From Bacteroidales bacterium (GTDB lineage Bacteria > Bacteroidota > Bacteroidia > Bacteroidales > GCA-2711565), in assembly GCA_029938505.1 (NCBI GenBank), contig JAOZUV010000052.1, positions 1-9,304 on the forward strand: a DNA stretch of 9,304 nt, written 5' to 3'. The position numbers and the translations under genes are program-made. The first letter of the stretch is position 1. Each line of letters starts with the position of its first letter. Shown piece by piece: positions 1 to 8,037 of this stretch. The notes under the pieces are model-generated. The model had not been told where the DNA came from. It saw only the letters and a list, made by a program, of their open reading frames with translations, and ran no database searches.

Positions 1-1
1 T

Positions 2-2461
2 ATCCAACATTATCCAAAAAATGGAGCTTCTCCAACCTATCAAACTCAATTTAAAATTTTATATGATGACAATAATTTATATGTTGGAATACGAATGTTT
101 GATGATGAACCCGAAAAAATTGTAAAACGCTTATCTCGCAGGGATCTTATAGAAGGGGATTGGATATCAATAGGATTTGATAGTTATAATGACAATCGTA
201 CAGCATATAGTTTTAGTGTAAATGCAGTTGGAGTGAAAAGAGACTTGATAACTGTAGATGATAATTCTAGAGATAATAGTTGGAATGCTGTTTTTTATGT
301 AAAAGTTTCGATTGATGATAAAGGTTGGGTTGCCGAATACAGAATTCCATTGTCTCAACTACGCTTTGCAGATGTGGAAAATCATAATTGGGGATTACAG
401 ATAGTTCGAAATATTTTCAGATTGAAGGAAGATTCTTATTGGCAACATATACCAATAGATGCGAATGGATGGATTAGTAATTGGGGTACTTTGAGTGGAA
501 TCAATGGGATTAAGCCAAAATTAGACATTGAAATTACACCCTATTCAGTTGTTAAATCTGAAAATTATTTAGGTGAAGAGGGCAATCCTTATCGGGATGG
601 GAGTAACTTAAGTCTTTCTACCGGAGTAGATGGAAAAATAGGTTTATCAAATGATTTCACTTTAAATTTTACAATTAATCCTGATTTTGGACAAGTTGAA
701 GCAGATCCTTCAGAAGTGAACCTTACAGCTTTTGAAACTTTTTTTCAAGAAAAAAGACCTTTCTTTATCGAAGGTAAAAATATTTTCAGTTTTCCTATAT
801 CAGCGGGTGGAGGAGCATTTAGAAATGAAAATTTATTTTATTCTCGCAGGATAGGAAGAAGTCCTCATCGTTCTGTATATGGTTTGAATATGGCGAATAA
901 TGAGTATGCTAATATGCCCGATAATGCGAACATATTAGCAGCTTTTAAATTTTCAGGAAAAACCAAAAATGGATTATCCATTGGAATAATGGAAAGTATT
1001 ACTCCAAAAACCTTTGCAGAAATTAGCGATAACACTAATACAAGAAAAGAAGTAGTGGAGCCTTTAACAAATTATTTTTTAACTCGAGTACAAAAGGATT
1101 ATAATGGAGGGAATACAACTATTGGAGGAGTTATCTCTGCCACAAATCGCAAAATAACTGAGGAAGAATTAAGCTGGATTCCTGATGCAGAATACAGTGG
1201 GGGAGTTGATTTTACGCATTATTGGAAAGATCAAACTTATATGGTTAAAGGAGTAGGGTTTTATAGTCAGGTTACAGGAAGTGGGTCAGCTATTCAAGCA
1301 CTACAAGAATCTCCAACAAGATATTATCAACGTCCTGATACAGAACACCTAATTGTTGATCCAAGCCTAACAAGCCTCTCTGGCTATGGTGGTGGTTTTA
1401 GCTTTTCGAAAGTGGGTGGTGGTCATTGGCGATACTCATCTTTGATTAATTTCCGTTCGCCTGGTTTTGAACCAAATGGATTGGGTTATGTTAGAAATGC
1501 AGATGAAATACAAAATATAAATGATGTTTCTTATCAAATATTAAAACCTATAGGTATACTCAATAGCTTACAATTGTATGCTGCCTTATTTAATAGTTGG
1601 GCTTTTAACGGTGTAAGGAATGCTATAGGAATGGAATTTCAGATGCATGCACAATTTAAAAATAACTGGCGACTTGATTGGGGTGGATACAAGGGTAGTA
1701 AATATCGCAATCGTTTCGATTTACAAGGAGGTCCAGCTTTAATGTATCCAAGAGATCATACTCTATGGTTCGCTGTGAATAGCGATAGCAGAAAAAAACT
1801 AACATTTGTAATCCACTCTTCTCATAATGTTGGAAGATATAATTCAAAAGGAAACCATTTGTATGTTTTAGGTGCTAATTATCGTGCTTCAACAGCTCTT
1901 TCTTTTTCCATTCATAACTCTTTTGTTGATAACATGAATGAAATGCAATATATTAAAACCATAAATAATAATGGAGAGAATGTGTATTTAATTGGCCAGA
2001 TGAAAAGCAAAATGTTTAGTTCTTCTATACGGGTTAATTATAGTGTTACTCCCGATTTGTCGATTCAATATTATGGTCAACCTTTTATTTTTGCTGCCGA
2101 TTACACGAATTTTAAGAAAGTTACTAATTCAACAGCAGATGATTATTTAGACCGCTTTCATCAATATACACCAAGTGAAATTACGAATGTTTCAGGGGAG
2201 TATATTGTTGATGCAGATGGCACTCCTGGTGAAGATTACAGATTTTGGGATCCTAAGTTTAACTTTTTTCAATTTCGTTCAAATCTTGTTGTTCGGTGGG
2301 AATACTTACCTGGTTCAACGCTTTATTTTGTCTGGTCGCAGGGTCGCACAGGGAATAGTGGCATCGGGAGATTTGACTTCACAGATAATATGAATTCTCT
2401 ATTTGACATTTATCCAAGCAATGTGTTCTTGCTTAAATTTTCATATAGATTTATAATTTAA
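2..2461 (+). CDS. CBM9-like/DUF5916 outer-membrane protein, 5' end outside the window
   Basis: This is the C-terminal 819 residues of a large exported protein. The reading frame is open from base 2, well before the first in-frame ATG at 95. The 31 residues upstream of that ATG (IQHYPKNG...YVGIR) align with residues 60-90 of the complete paralogue downstream, so the true start lies outside the window and about 59 N-terminal residues, including the expected signal peptide, are missing. Visible residues 1 to about 140 form the rest of a CBM9-like domain. The DUF5916 hallmark NPDFGQVEADPSEVN starts at visible residue 226 and is followed by FFQEKRPFFIEGKNIF. The rest is rich in alternating aromatic/polar stretches, as in outer-membrane beta-barrels, and ends in NVFLLKFSYRFII. 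The substrate is unknown; polysaccharide or glycoside binding is suggested only by the CBM9-like fold. It ends in its own terminator. The family call is secure, the function is not. Confidence 0.9.
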   Translation: MQHYPKNGASPTYQTQFKILYDDNNLYVGIRMFDDEPEKIVKRLSRRDLIEGDWISIGFDSYNDNRTAYSFSVNAVGVKRDLITVDDNSRDNSWNAVFYVKVSIDDKGWVAEYRIPLSQLRFADVENHNWGLQIVRNIFRLKEDSYWQHIPIDANGWISNWGTLSGINGIKPKLDIEITPYSVVKSENYLGEEGNPYRDGSNLSLSTGVDGKIGLSNDFTLNFTINPDFGQVEADPSEVNLTAFETFFQEKRPFFIEGKNIFSFPISAGGGAFRNENLFYSRRIGRSPHRSVYGLNMANNEYANMPDNANILAAFKFSGKTKNGLSIGIMESITPKTFAEISDNTNTRKEVVEPLTNYFLTRVQKDYNGGNTTIGGVISATNRKITEEELSWIPDAEYSGGVDFTHYWKDQTYMVKGVGFYSQVTGSGSAIQALQESPTRYYQRPDTEHLIVDPSLTSLSGYGGGFSFSKVGGGHWRYSSLINFRSPGFEPNGLGYVRNADEIQNINDVSYQILKPIGILNSLQLYAALFNSWAFNGVRNAIGMEFQMHAQFKNNWRLDWGGYKGSKYRNRFDLQGGPALMYPRDHTLWFAVNSDSRKKLTFVIHSSHNVGRYNSKGNHLYVLGANYRASTALSFSIHNSFVDNMNEMQYIKTINNNGENVYLIGQMKSKMFSSSIRVNYSVTPDLSIQYYGQPFIFAADYTNFKKVTNSTADDYLDRFHQYTPSEITNVSGEYIVDADGTPGEDYRFWDPKFNFFQFRSNLVVRWEYLPGSTLYFVWSQGRTGNSGIGRFDFTDNMNSLFDIYPSNVFLLKFSYRFII

Positions 2462-2482
2462 TTTTTCAAACTTAAAATTATA

Positions 2483-2512
2483 GGGTGAAGGTGTTACCTT
2501 CGCCCTTTTTTT
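2483..2512 (+). terminator. Rho-independent terminator after the first DUF5916 gene
   Basis: A 10-base-pair stem, GGGTGAAGGT (2483-2492) with ACCTTCGCCC (2496-2505), has a three-base loop (GTT) and one G-U wobble (2486 with 2502). Seven T's follow directly (2506-2512). It lies 21 bases after the stop codon, so it should end transcription of the first DUF5916 gene and separate it from the second. The same 5' arm occurs again in the terminator near 8038. Confidence 0.9.
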
Positions 2513-2819
2513 ATTTAATTAATTCGTTGCTTGTAAAAACATCATTTATGATTTCCTGATCAATATTTTCAACAAAATTTATCATTTTATTTATGGTTTC
2601 AAATGTTATTTTTAATGCAAATCTTATTAGAAAGTTTGAAGTATGAATAGCTGATTTAGCTTATGTTAGATTATTACAAATTACCACAGAAAGGCTGTTT
2701 TTAGGGTATTTCGTATTTGCTTTTAAGCCGTTGGTTGCAAGAATTTGCCCACAGGTCGAAATTTGATATTCGCCTTTCATTTTTATAGTATTAATTGCTT
2801 TATTTGTGGCGTTATCCAT
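2511..2819 (-). pseudogene. Possible broken small gene: one frame with an internal TAA
   Basis: On the - strand an ATG at 2819-2817 opens a 52-residue frame (MDNATNKAINTIKMKGEYQI...) ending at TAA 2663-2661. The same frame then stays open for another 49 codons (AKSAIHTSNFLIRFALKITF...) to a TAA at 2513-2511. Together this is about 102 codons with a single interruption, in a stretch with no other gene. The composition is mixed rather than the Lys/Asn/Ile/Phe-only pattern expected from random AT-rich DNA in the first part. I do not recognise the protein and no domain or membrane segment is clear. It could be a decayed gene with a nonsense mutation, a genuine 52-residue protein, or a non-coding repeat that happens to be open. 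The stop overlaps the T-run of the opposing terminator. Confidence 0.3.
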
Positions 2820-2899
2820 TATATACCTAGTGACATCTTAACTCTCTGAAATACAAATCCATAGAGTTTTAGGTGTTAGTGATTTGAAGAAAAATATTT

Positions 2900-5542
2900 A
2901 TGAAATTTGCATTAACCACGAAATTAGTATTGATTGTATGCGTCAGCTTGCTTTTTAATGAAAGTGTTTTAGGACAAGAAAAAAACTATACTGCTAATCG
3001 AACTGATGTGGCTCCACGCATTGATGGGTATTTAGATGATACAGCTTGGAATCTTGTTGATTGGGGTAATAATTTTATCCAAGATTATCCAAATAATGGA
3101 GTAAATCCAACTTATCAAACTCAATTCAAAATTTTGTACGATGATAATAATTTATATATAGGAATTCGGATGTTCGACGACGAACCTGAGAATATTGGGA
3201 AGCGTTTATCTCGTCGTGATAATATTGATGGTGATTGGGTTACAATTGCTTTTGATAGTTATAATGACAATCTTACGGCTTATAGTTTTGGTGTGAATGC
3301 AGTTGGGGTTAAAAAAGATCAAATCATTGTGAATGATGATAATCATGGGGATCGTAGCTGGGATGCTGTTTACTTTGTAAAGGTTTCTATTGATGATAAA
3401 GGCTGGGTAGCAGAATATAAAATCCCTTTATCACAAATTCGTTTTTCAGATATTGAATCACATAATTGGGGATTACAAATTAGTCGTAATATTTTTAGAT
3501 TGGCTGAAAAATCCAATTGGCAAAATATTCCCAGAGGCGTTATGGGTAATGTTAGTAATTGGGGAAATTTAAATGGCATAAAAGGGATTAAACCAAAACT
3601 AGATGTTGAAATAATTCCTTATTCTGTTTTAAAATCTGAAAACTATAAACCTGAAGAAGGAGACCCGTATAGAGATGGTAGTGATTTTAATCTTTCAATG
3701 GGAGTTGATGGAAAAATTAGCCTATCAAATGATTTTACTTTAAACTTTACTGTTAATCCTGATTTTGGGCAAGTTGAGGCTGATCCATCTGAAGTAAATT
3801 TGTCAGCTTTTGAGACCTTCTTTCAAGAGAAGAGGCCATTTTTTATTGAAGGAAAAAATATTTTTAGTTTACCATTGTCTGTAGGTGGAGGATATGGCTC
3901 AAGGAATGAAAATCTGTTTTATTCAAGAAGAGTTGGGCGAAGACCTCATCTTTCGGGTTATGATTACGAATTATTTGATAATGAATATGCTAGAACACCT
4001 GACAATGCTAATATTTTAGCAGCTTTCAAATTATCAGGAAAAACTAAAAATGGATTATCCATTGGAATAATGGAAAGCATTACACCAGAAACTTTCGCAG
4101 AAATTGGTGATGAAACAAATTCGAGGGAGGAAACGGTTGAGCCTTTTACTAGTTATTTTTTAGCTCGTGTACAAAAAGATTACGATAAAGGAAATACAAC
4201 AATCGGAGGAGTTGTTACTTCCACAAACAGAAAACTTAATGCAGATGCCCTTAATTGGCTGCCTGAAGCAGAATATACTGGCGGACTGGATTTTACTCAT
4301 TATTGGAAAAATAAGGAATATATGATTCAAGGAGTTGGTTTTTTTAGTCATATAAGCGGAAGTAAAGAAGCTATTCTTAATTCGCAAGAATCATCAACTC
4401 GATACTTTCAGAGACCTGATGTAAATCATATTAGCGTTGATCCGAATCGTACTAGTTTATCAGGTTCTGGAGGGGGTGTGAAATTTGGGAAAGTTGGTGG
4501 AGGACATTGGCGTTATTCTAGTTTACTTAATATGCGTTCTCCTGGCTTTGAATCCAATGGATTGGGATATATTCGTAATACTGATGAAATCATGAATAAC
4601 AATACTGTTTCGTATCAGATATTAGAGCCAACAGGTATTTTTAATAGCTTGAGTATCTCATCCACATTCTCGAATAATTGGGGCTTTGACTGGAAAAGAA
4701 TAATAAGTGGAATTGACTTAAGTATGCGTGCCAGTCTTAAAAATAAATGGAGATTTAATTGGAATGTCAGAAAGTCTACGGAATATTTAAATCGTTTTGA
4801 ATTGCGCGGAGGTCCTGCTTTATTGATCCCAGCTAGTATTAATTATAGGGCAGGAATAAGTACTGATGACAGAAAAAAAATTAGTTTTGGGATGAATGTT
4901 TCTCAGGGTATTGGAAGATTCGATTCTTCGCTAAATAAAAATATTTCATTAAATATTAATTATAGAGCTTCAACAGCCCTTTCAATTTCAGTACGAAGTT
5001 CAATAAATGAAAGCAGGAATGATTTACAATACATTTCAACAATTGAACACAATGGAGAAAGCAGTTATTTATTAGGTCGTATTAAAAGCAAACGCTTCAA
5101 TACTTCTGTTAGAATTAATTATAGTATTACCCCCGACCTAAGTATTCAATACTATGGTCAACCTTTTATTTTTAATGCTATTTACTCAGATTTTAAAAAG
5201 GTGACAAATTCAACGGCAGAAAATTATATTAACCGCTTTCATGAGTTTACTCCTGACGAAATCTCTCTTGAAAATGGCGAGTATGTAGTTGATGCAGATG
5301 GTATAGCTGGTGAGGATTATCATTTTGAAGATCCGGATTTTAATTTCTTCCAGTTTAAATCAAACTTTGTTGTACGTTGGGAATATCTTCCTGGTTCATC
5401 AGTTTACTTTGTTTGGTCGCAGGCTCGTACAGGTGATAGTGATGATGGTAGATTTAATATTTCAGATAATATAGGTTCATTGTTTGATGTCTATCCAAGC
5501 AATGTTTTTTTAGTAAAATTTTCGTATAGAATTGTAATTTAA
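2900..5542 (+). CDS. CBM9-like/DUF5916 outer-membrane protein (complete, 880 residues)
   Basis: This is a complete exported protein of the Bacteroidota CBM9-like/DUF5916 family. Residues 1-25 are a Sec signal peptide: Lys at 2 and 8, hydrophobic LVLIVCVSLLF core, likely cleavage after VLG before QE. Cys14 is not in a lipobox. Residues 38 to about 200 are the CBM9-like domain, opening with PRIDGYLDDTAW and including FDSYNDNLTAYSFGVNAVG. The DUF5916 hallmark NPDFGQVEADPSEVN is at 286-300, followed by FFQEKRPFFIEGKNIF. The remainder looks like a beta-barrel and ends in NVFLVKFSYRIVI. An Asp-rich loop (DADG, 798-801, then GEDY, 804-807) is conserved in both copies and might bind a metal, which is speculation. 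The ATG at 2900 is chosen because it gives the signal peptide. Length fits the large members of the family. There is no terminator before the permease gene 60 bases downstream. The ligand is unknown. Confidence 0.92.
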   Translation: MKFALTTKLVLIVCVSLLFNESVLGQEKNYTANRTDVAPRIDGYLDDTAWNLVDWGNNFIQDYPNNGVNPTYQTQFKILYDDNNLYIGIRMFDDEPENIGKRLSRRDNIDGDWVTIAFDSYNDNLTAYSFGVNAVGVKKDQIIVNDDNHGDRSWDAVYFVKVSIDDKGWVAEYKIPLSQIRFSDIESHNWGLQISRNIFRLAEKSNWQNIPRGVMGNVSNWGNLNGIKGIKPKLDVEIIPYSVLKSENYKPEEGDPYRDGSDFNLSMGVDGKISLSNDFTLNFTVNPDFGQVEADPSEVNLSAFETFFQEKRPFFIEGKNIFSLPLSVGGGYGSRNENLFYSRRVGRRPHLSGYDYELFDNEYARTPDNANILAAFKLSGKTKNGLSIGIMESITPETFAEIGDETNSREETVEPFTSYFLARVQKDYDKGNTTIGGVVTSTNRKLNADALNWLPEAEYTGGLDFTHYWKNKEYMIQGVGFFSHISGSKEAILNSQESSTRYFQRPDVNHISVDPNRTSLSGSGGGVKFGKVGGGHWRYSSLLNMRSPGFESNGLGYIRNTDEIMNNNTVSYQILEPTGIFNSLSISSTFSNNWGFDWKRIISGIDLSMRASLKNKWRFNWNVRKSTEYLNRFELRGGPALLIPASINYRAGISTDDRKKISFGMNVSQGIGRFDSSLNKNISLNINYRASTALSISVRSSINESRNDLQYISTIEHNGESSYLLGRIKSKRFNTSVRINYSITPDLSIQYYGQPFIFNAIYSDFKKVTNSTAENYINRFHEFTPDEISLENGEYVVDADGIAGEDYHFEDPDFNFFQFKSNFVVRWEYLPGSSVYFVWSQARTGDSDDGRFNISDNIGSLFDVYPSNVFLVKFSYRIVI

Positions 5543-5546
5543 TATA

Positions 5547-5563
5547 TTGGCATTGCTTTGGCT
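5547..5563 (+). promoter_or_regulatory. Candidate sigma-54 (-24/-12) promoter for the permease gene
   Basis: The site reads TTGGCA, then six bases, then TGGCT. The diagnostic GG (5549-5550) and GC (5561-5562) doublets are separated by exactly ten bases. Compared with the sigma-54 consensus TGGCAC-N5-TTGCW, the -24 element matches 5 of 6 and the -12 element 4 of 5. With C5562 at -12, transcription would start near 5574, leaving a leader of about 29 bases before the ATG at 5603. It begins 4 bases after the upstream stop codon. Bacteroidota FtsX-type permease clusters are often found with sigma-54-dependent response regulators, which makes the site plausible; no such regulator is in this window. 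Confidence 0.45.
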
Positions 5564-5602
5564 AAGTCAATTATAAATAATTATTAACCTGTTATCATAA
5601 TT

Positions 5603-7972
5603 ATGTGGAACAATTATTTAAAACTTATCATTAGAACGATTAATCAGAATAAGTTTTTTTCGTTTTTAAATGTTCTGAGCCTTTCAGTAGGAATTACATC
5701 TTTTTTGTTAATTCTTTTCTATATTGATTACGAATCTACCTATGATAATTTCCAACCTGATGTTGAACGAACATATAGGATAGGTTTAGAAATAGAAATG
5801 GATGGGAGTTTTTATGCCGGATCCTCTGCTCCCTTAGCTCCTTTTTTAAAGAAAAAATTTCCTGAGGTTGAGTCGGTTTGCAGAATATCCAGATCAAGTT
5901 GGGAAGATCATATTAAATTTCAATCAGGTGGCAATGTTTATTACGAACGAAATTGTTACCTCGTTGATTCTTCTTTCTTTGATTTTTTTAGGTGTGAAAT
6001 TATAAGCGGTTCTCTTGATGAATTTTGCGACGATCCTAACAATATTATCATAAGTAACTTAACTGCTAAAAAATATTTTAATGAGGAAGATGCGATAGGG
6101 AAATCGATATTAATTGATGATAAATATACTTTTATTGTTCGGGCAGTTTTTCGTGATACTCCCGAAAACACAAACCTCCCATTCCAAGCTTTAATTCCTT
6201 TTTCAAGGATTGAAGATTTTGTTGGTGGCGACTTTTACAGTTGGGGCGAATCAAATTATCAAACCTATTTGAAATTAACTAAGAATTCATCGATTAACAA
6301 TTTAAGTGAAAAAATAAAAAATGAATCAAAAAATCAGGAGGATTATACTAGCAAATATTTGAATAGAATATTTTTTCAACCTGTTAAAAAAATTCATGTT
6401 GAACGAGTAAGAGGTAATTTTCAACCCATTGCTAATATTAAGTATTTCTATATTTATTGGGGTATTGGAGTATTTATTTTAATTGTGGCCATGATTAATT
6501 TCATGAATTTAATGACAACAAGTTATATGAAACGAGCCGCAGAAGTTGGCTTGCGAAAAGTTTTGGGGGCAGATTTCAGAAAACTTGTTATCCAATTTAT
6601 GTTTGAATCATTTGCTTTAACTCTTTTAGCTATTTTTATTAGTATTGTTTTAATTGAATCGTGCATTCCATTTGTAAACAATTTTTTCAATGTTGATATT
6701 AGTTTAATTTACTCAAAACCAAAGTTTATATTTATACTATTGGGCTTGTTTTTTAGTGTAAGTCTGGTATCTGGAAGTTATCCTTCGTTCTATATATCAA
6801 AATTGAACCCAGCCAACGTGTTAAAAAAAGGATTCATATCAAGTAAACTGAATCGTTGGGTTAAAAACAGTTTAGTTGTCTTTCAATTTATTGTTGCCAT
6901 TTCGCTAATTACAAGTACAATATTTATTTATCAGCAATTGCAGTTTTTAAAGAATATGGATGTTGGCTATAGTAAAAAAAATGTTGTGAATATTGTTTTT
7001 ACTGATTTGAAAATGCGCTCACAAATACCTGTTTTTAAGAATAAATTATTGCAACAACCAGATTTTATTGCGGTTAGTACAAATTCTTTTTCGCCATCTG
7101 CGAAACCTAATTATCAAACTACTCAGTGGGAAGGCAAGGAAAATGGAGCTGATGAATTTATGTGGAGTATGTATATTGATGAAAATTTTTTGTCGGTGTA
7201 TCAAATTGAGCTTTTAAACGGCAGGAATTTAACTTCATTACCTCATGATGTGAGAGATGCTTACCTTATAAATGAATCTGCTGCTAAGAAATTAGGATGG
7301 GAAAAACCCATAGGAAAAATGATTAGTGCGTGGGGTAATAAATACAAAGGAAAAGTAATAGGAGTTATAAACGATTTTAATTTCAGATCTCTATATTTTC
7401 CTGTTGAGCCATGTCTTTTCCATTTAAGCGCTTATGGATCAAATATATCAGTTCGTTTGAAGGAAGATAATATTCAATCTAGTTTATTGAAAATTGAGAA
7501 TATTTGGGATGAAGTTTTCCCCAATTTCCCCATTGAATATTTTTTCGTTGAGAAAGAATATAATAGTATTTTCAGAGATGAATTAGAGGCTGGGAAATTG
7601 CTAAGTTATTTTGCTTTTTTAACAATATTGATTTCCTGTACTGGTTTATTTGCTTTAGTTGCTGTATCTAACCAGCAACGCAGAAAAGAATTAAGTATTA
7701 GAAAAGTGTATGGTGCATCTGTATCAAAAATTTTAACGCTTGTATTTTTTGATTACGGAAAACTAATTATTTTGGCCAATATTATTGCTTGGCCTTGTAC
7801 TTATTATTTTTTGAGTAAATGGCTTCAAAATTTTGAATACAGGATTCAAAACTATTTTTGGATTTTTTTGTTAGCAAGTGTGATTACGTTTATTATTTCA
7901 TACATAACTATTCTAAGTCTTACGATTAAAGCTGCAAATACAAATCCAGCAGAAACATTAAAATCTGAATAA
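5603..7972 (+). CDS. ABC transporter permease, FtsX/MacB_PCD type (complete, 789 residues)
   Basis: This is an inner-membrane permease of the MacB/FtsX (type VII ABC) superfamily, in the duplicated form common in Bacteroidota. The order is: membrane segment 1 (about 21-41), a MacB_PCD-like periplasmic domain (about 42-280), an FtsX domain with three segments (about 285-305, 329-352, 374-395) and the RKVLGA motif at 318-323, then segment 5 (about 424-444), a second periplasmic domain (to about 665), and a second FtsX domain (about 668-690, 720-740, 752-774) with RKVYGAS at 700-706. The tail NPAETLKSE is family-typical. The ATG at 5603 gives the usual NYLKLIIRTINQNKFFSF start. There is no ATPase domain, so it must pair with a separate ATP-binding protein. 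By analogy with MacB and Lol-type proteins it would pass force to periplasmic partners to move peptides, lipids or lipoproteins; the substrate cannot be told. It may be read from the upstream DUF5916 gene, from the sigma-54-like site, or both. Confidence 0.93.
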   Translation: MWNNYLKLIIRTINQNKFFSFLNVLSLSVGITSFLLILFYIDYESTYDNFQPDVERTYRIGLEIEMDGSFYAGSSAPLAPFLKKKFPEVESVCRISRSSWEDHIKFQSGGNVYYERNCYLVDSSFFDFFRCEIISGSLDEFCDDPNNIIISNLTAKKYFNEEDAIGKSILIDDKYTFIVRAVFRDTPENTNLPFQALIPFSRIEDFVGGDFYSWGESNYQTYLKLTKNSSINNLSEKIKNESKNQEDYTSKYLNRIFFQPVKKIHVERVRGNFQPIANIKYFYIYWGIGVFILIVAMINFMNLMTTSYMKRAAEVGLRKVLGADFRKLVIQFMFESFALTLLAIFISIVLIESCIPFVNNFFNVDISLIYSKPKFIFILLGLFFSVSLVSGSYPSFYISKLNPANVLKKGFISSKLNRWVKNSLVVFQFIVAISLITSTIFIYQQLQFLKNMDVGYSKKNVVNIVFTDLKMRSQIPVFKNKLLQQPDFIAVSTNSFSPSAKPNYQTTQWEGKENGADEFMWSMYIDENFLSVYQIELLNGRNLTSLPHDVRDAYLINESAAKKLGWEKPIGKMISAWGNKYKGKVIGVINDFNFRSLYFPVEPCLFHLSAYGSNISVRLKEDNIQSSLLKIENIWDEVFPNFPIEYFFVEKEYNSIFRDELEAGKLLSYFAFLTILISCTGLFALVAVSNQQRRKELSIRKVYGASVSKILTLVFFDYGKLIILANIIAWPCTYYFLSKWLQNFEYRIQNYFWIFLLASVITFIISYITILSLTIKAANTNPAETLKSE

Positions 7973-8037
7973 GTTAATTATTATGCAATAATGATTTCTC
8001 GTTCAATTATCTAAAAAAAATATTTTTAAAACGCTAG

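Larger units (their letters stand above)
2462..2899. other. 438-base spacer between the two DUF5916 genes
   Basis: Apart from the terminator at its left end, this stretch has no + strand reading frame that looks coding. The centre (about 2660-2819) has a less AT-biased base composition than a plain leader, and on the - strand it gives the interrupted frame listed separately. The last 80 bases (2820-2899) should hold the promoter and leader of the second DUF5916 gene. I could not find a convincing Bacteroidota -33 TTTG / -7 TAnnTTTG pair or a sigma-54 site there. A weak purine run (GAAGAAAAA, 2886-2894) precedes the ATG at 2900. Confidence 0.6.
2..5542 (+). repeat. Tandem duplication of a DUF5916 gene
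   Basis: The two DUF5916 genes lie head to tail and align almost without gaps over the visible 819 residues; I see two single-residue length differences, near DDNS/NDDNH and GGGAF/GGGYGS. The N-terminal and C-terminal parts are highly similar, while the segment 1538-1891 versus 4619-4972 is much less so (48 of 118 residues identical by hand count). At DNA level synonymous differences are common, so the duplication is not recent. Confidence 0.88.

Noticed and set aside
95..97. ATG at 95 as the start of the first DUF5916 gene
   Set aside because: The frame is open to base 2 and the upstream residues align closely with residues 60-90 of the downstream paralogue, so this Met is internal.
2175..2393. 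72-codon + strand frame inside the first DUF5916 gene
   Set aside because: It lies wholly within a well-supported gene in another frame and resembles no known protein; it is a shadow frame.
2490..2502. GG-N10-GC spacing inside the first terminator
   Set aside because: The doublets have the sigma-54 spacing, but the flanking bases do not fit TGGCAC or TTGC and the site is part of the terminator hairpin. It does show that spacing alone can arise by chance.
2661..2663. Stop-codon recoding (read-through of TAA) in the reverse-strand frame
   Set aside because: TAA is not a known selenocysteine or pyrrolysine codon and no recoding structure is evident; a nonsense mutation or chance is simpler.
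2702..2722. GGG...TTTGC run upstream of the second DUF5916 gene as a sigma-54 site
   Set aside because: The GG and GC doublets are at least twelve bases apart and no TGGCA element is present.
2900..2980. Lipoprotein signal for the second DUF5916 protein (Cys14)
   Set aside because: The residue before the Cys is Val and the Cys lies inside the hydrophobic core; a standard Sec signal with cleavage near residue 25 fits better.
5956..6171. Reverse-strand frames of 60-75 codons within the DUF5916 and permease genes (for example 167-358, 1656-1847, 3370-3579, 4160-4387, 5956-6171)
   Set aside because: Each is antisense to a conserved coding region and lacks coding character; they are expected by chance.
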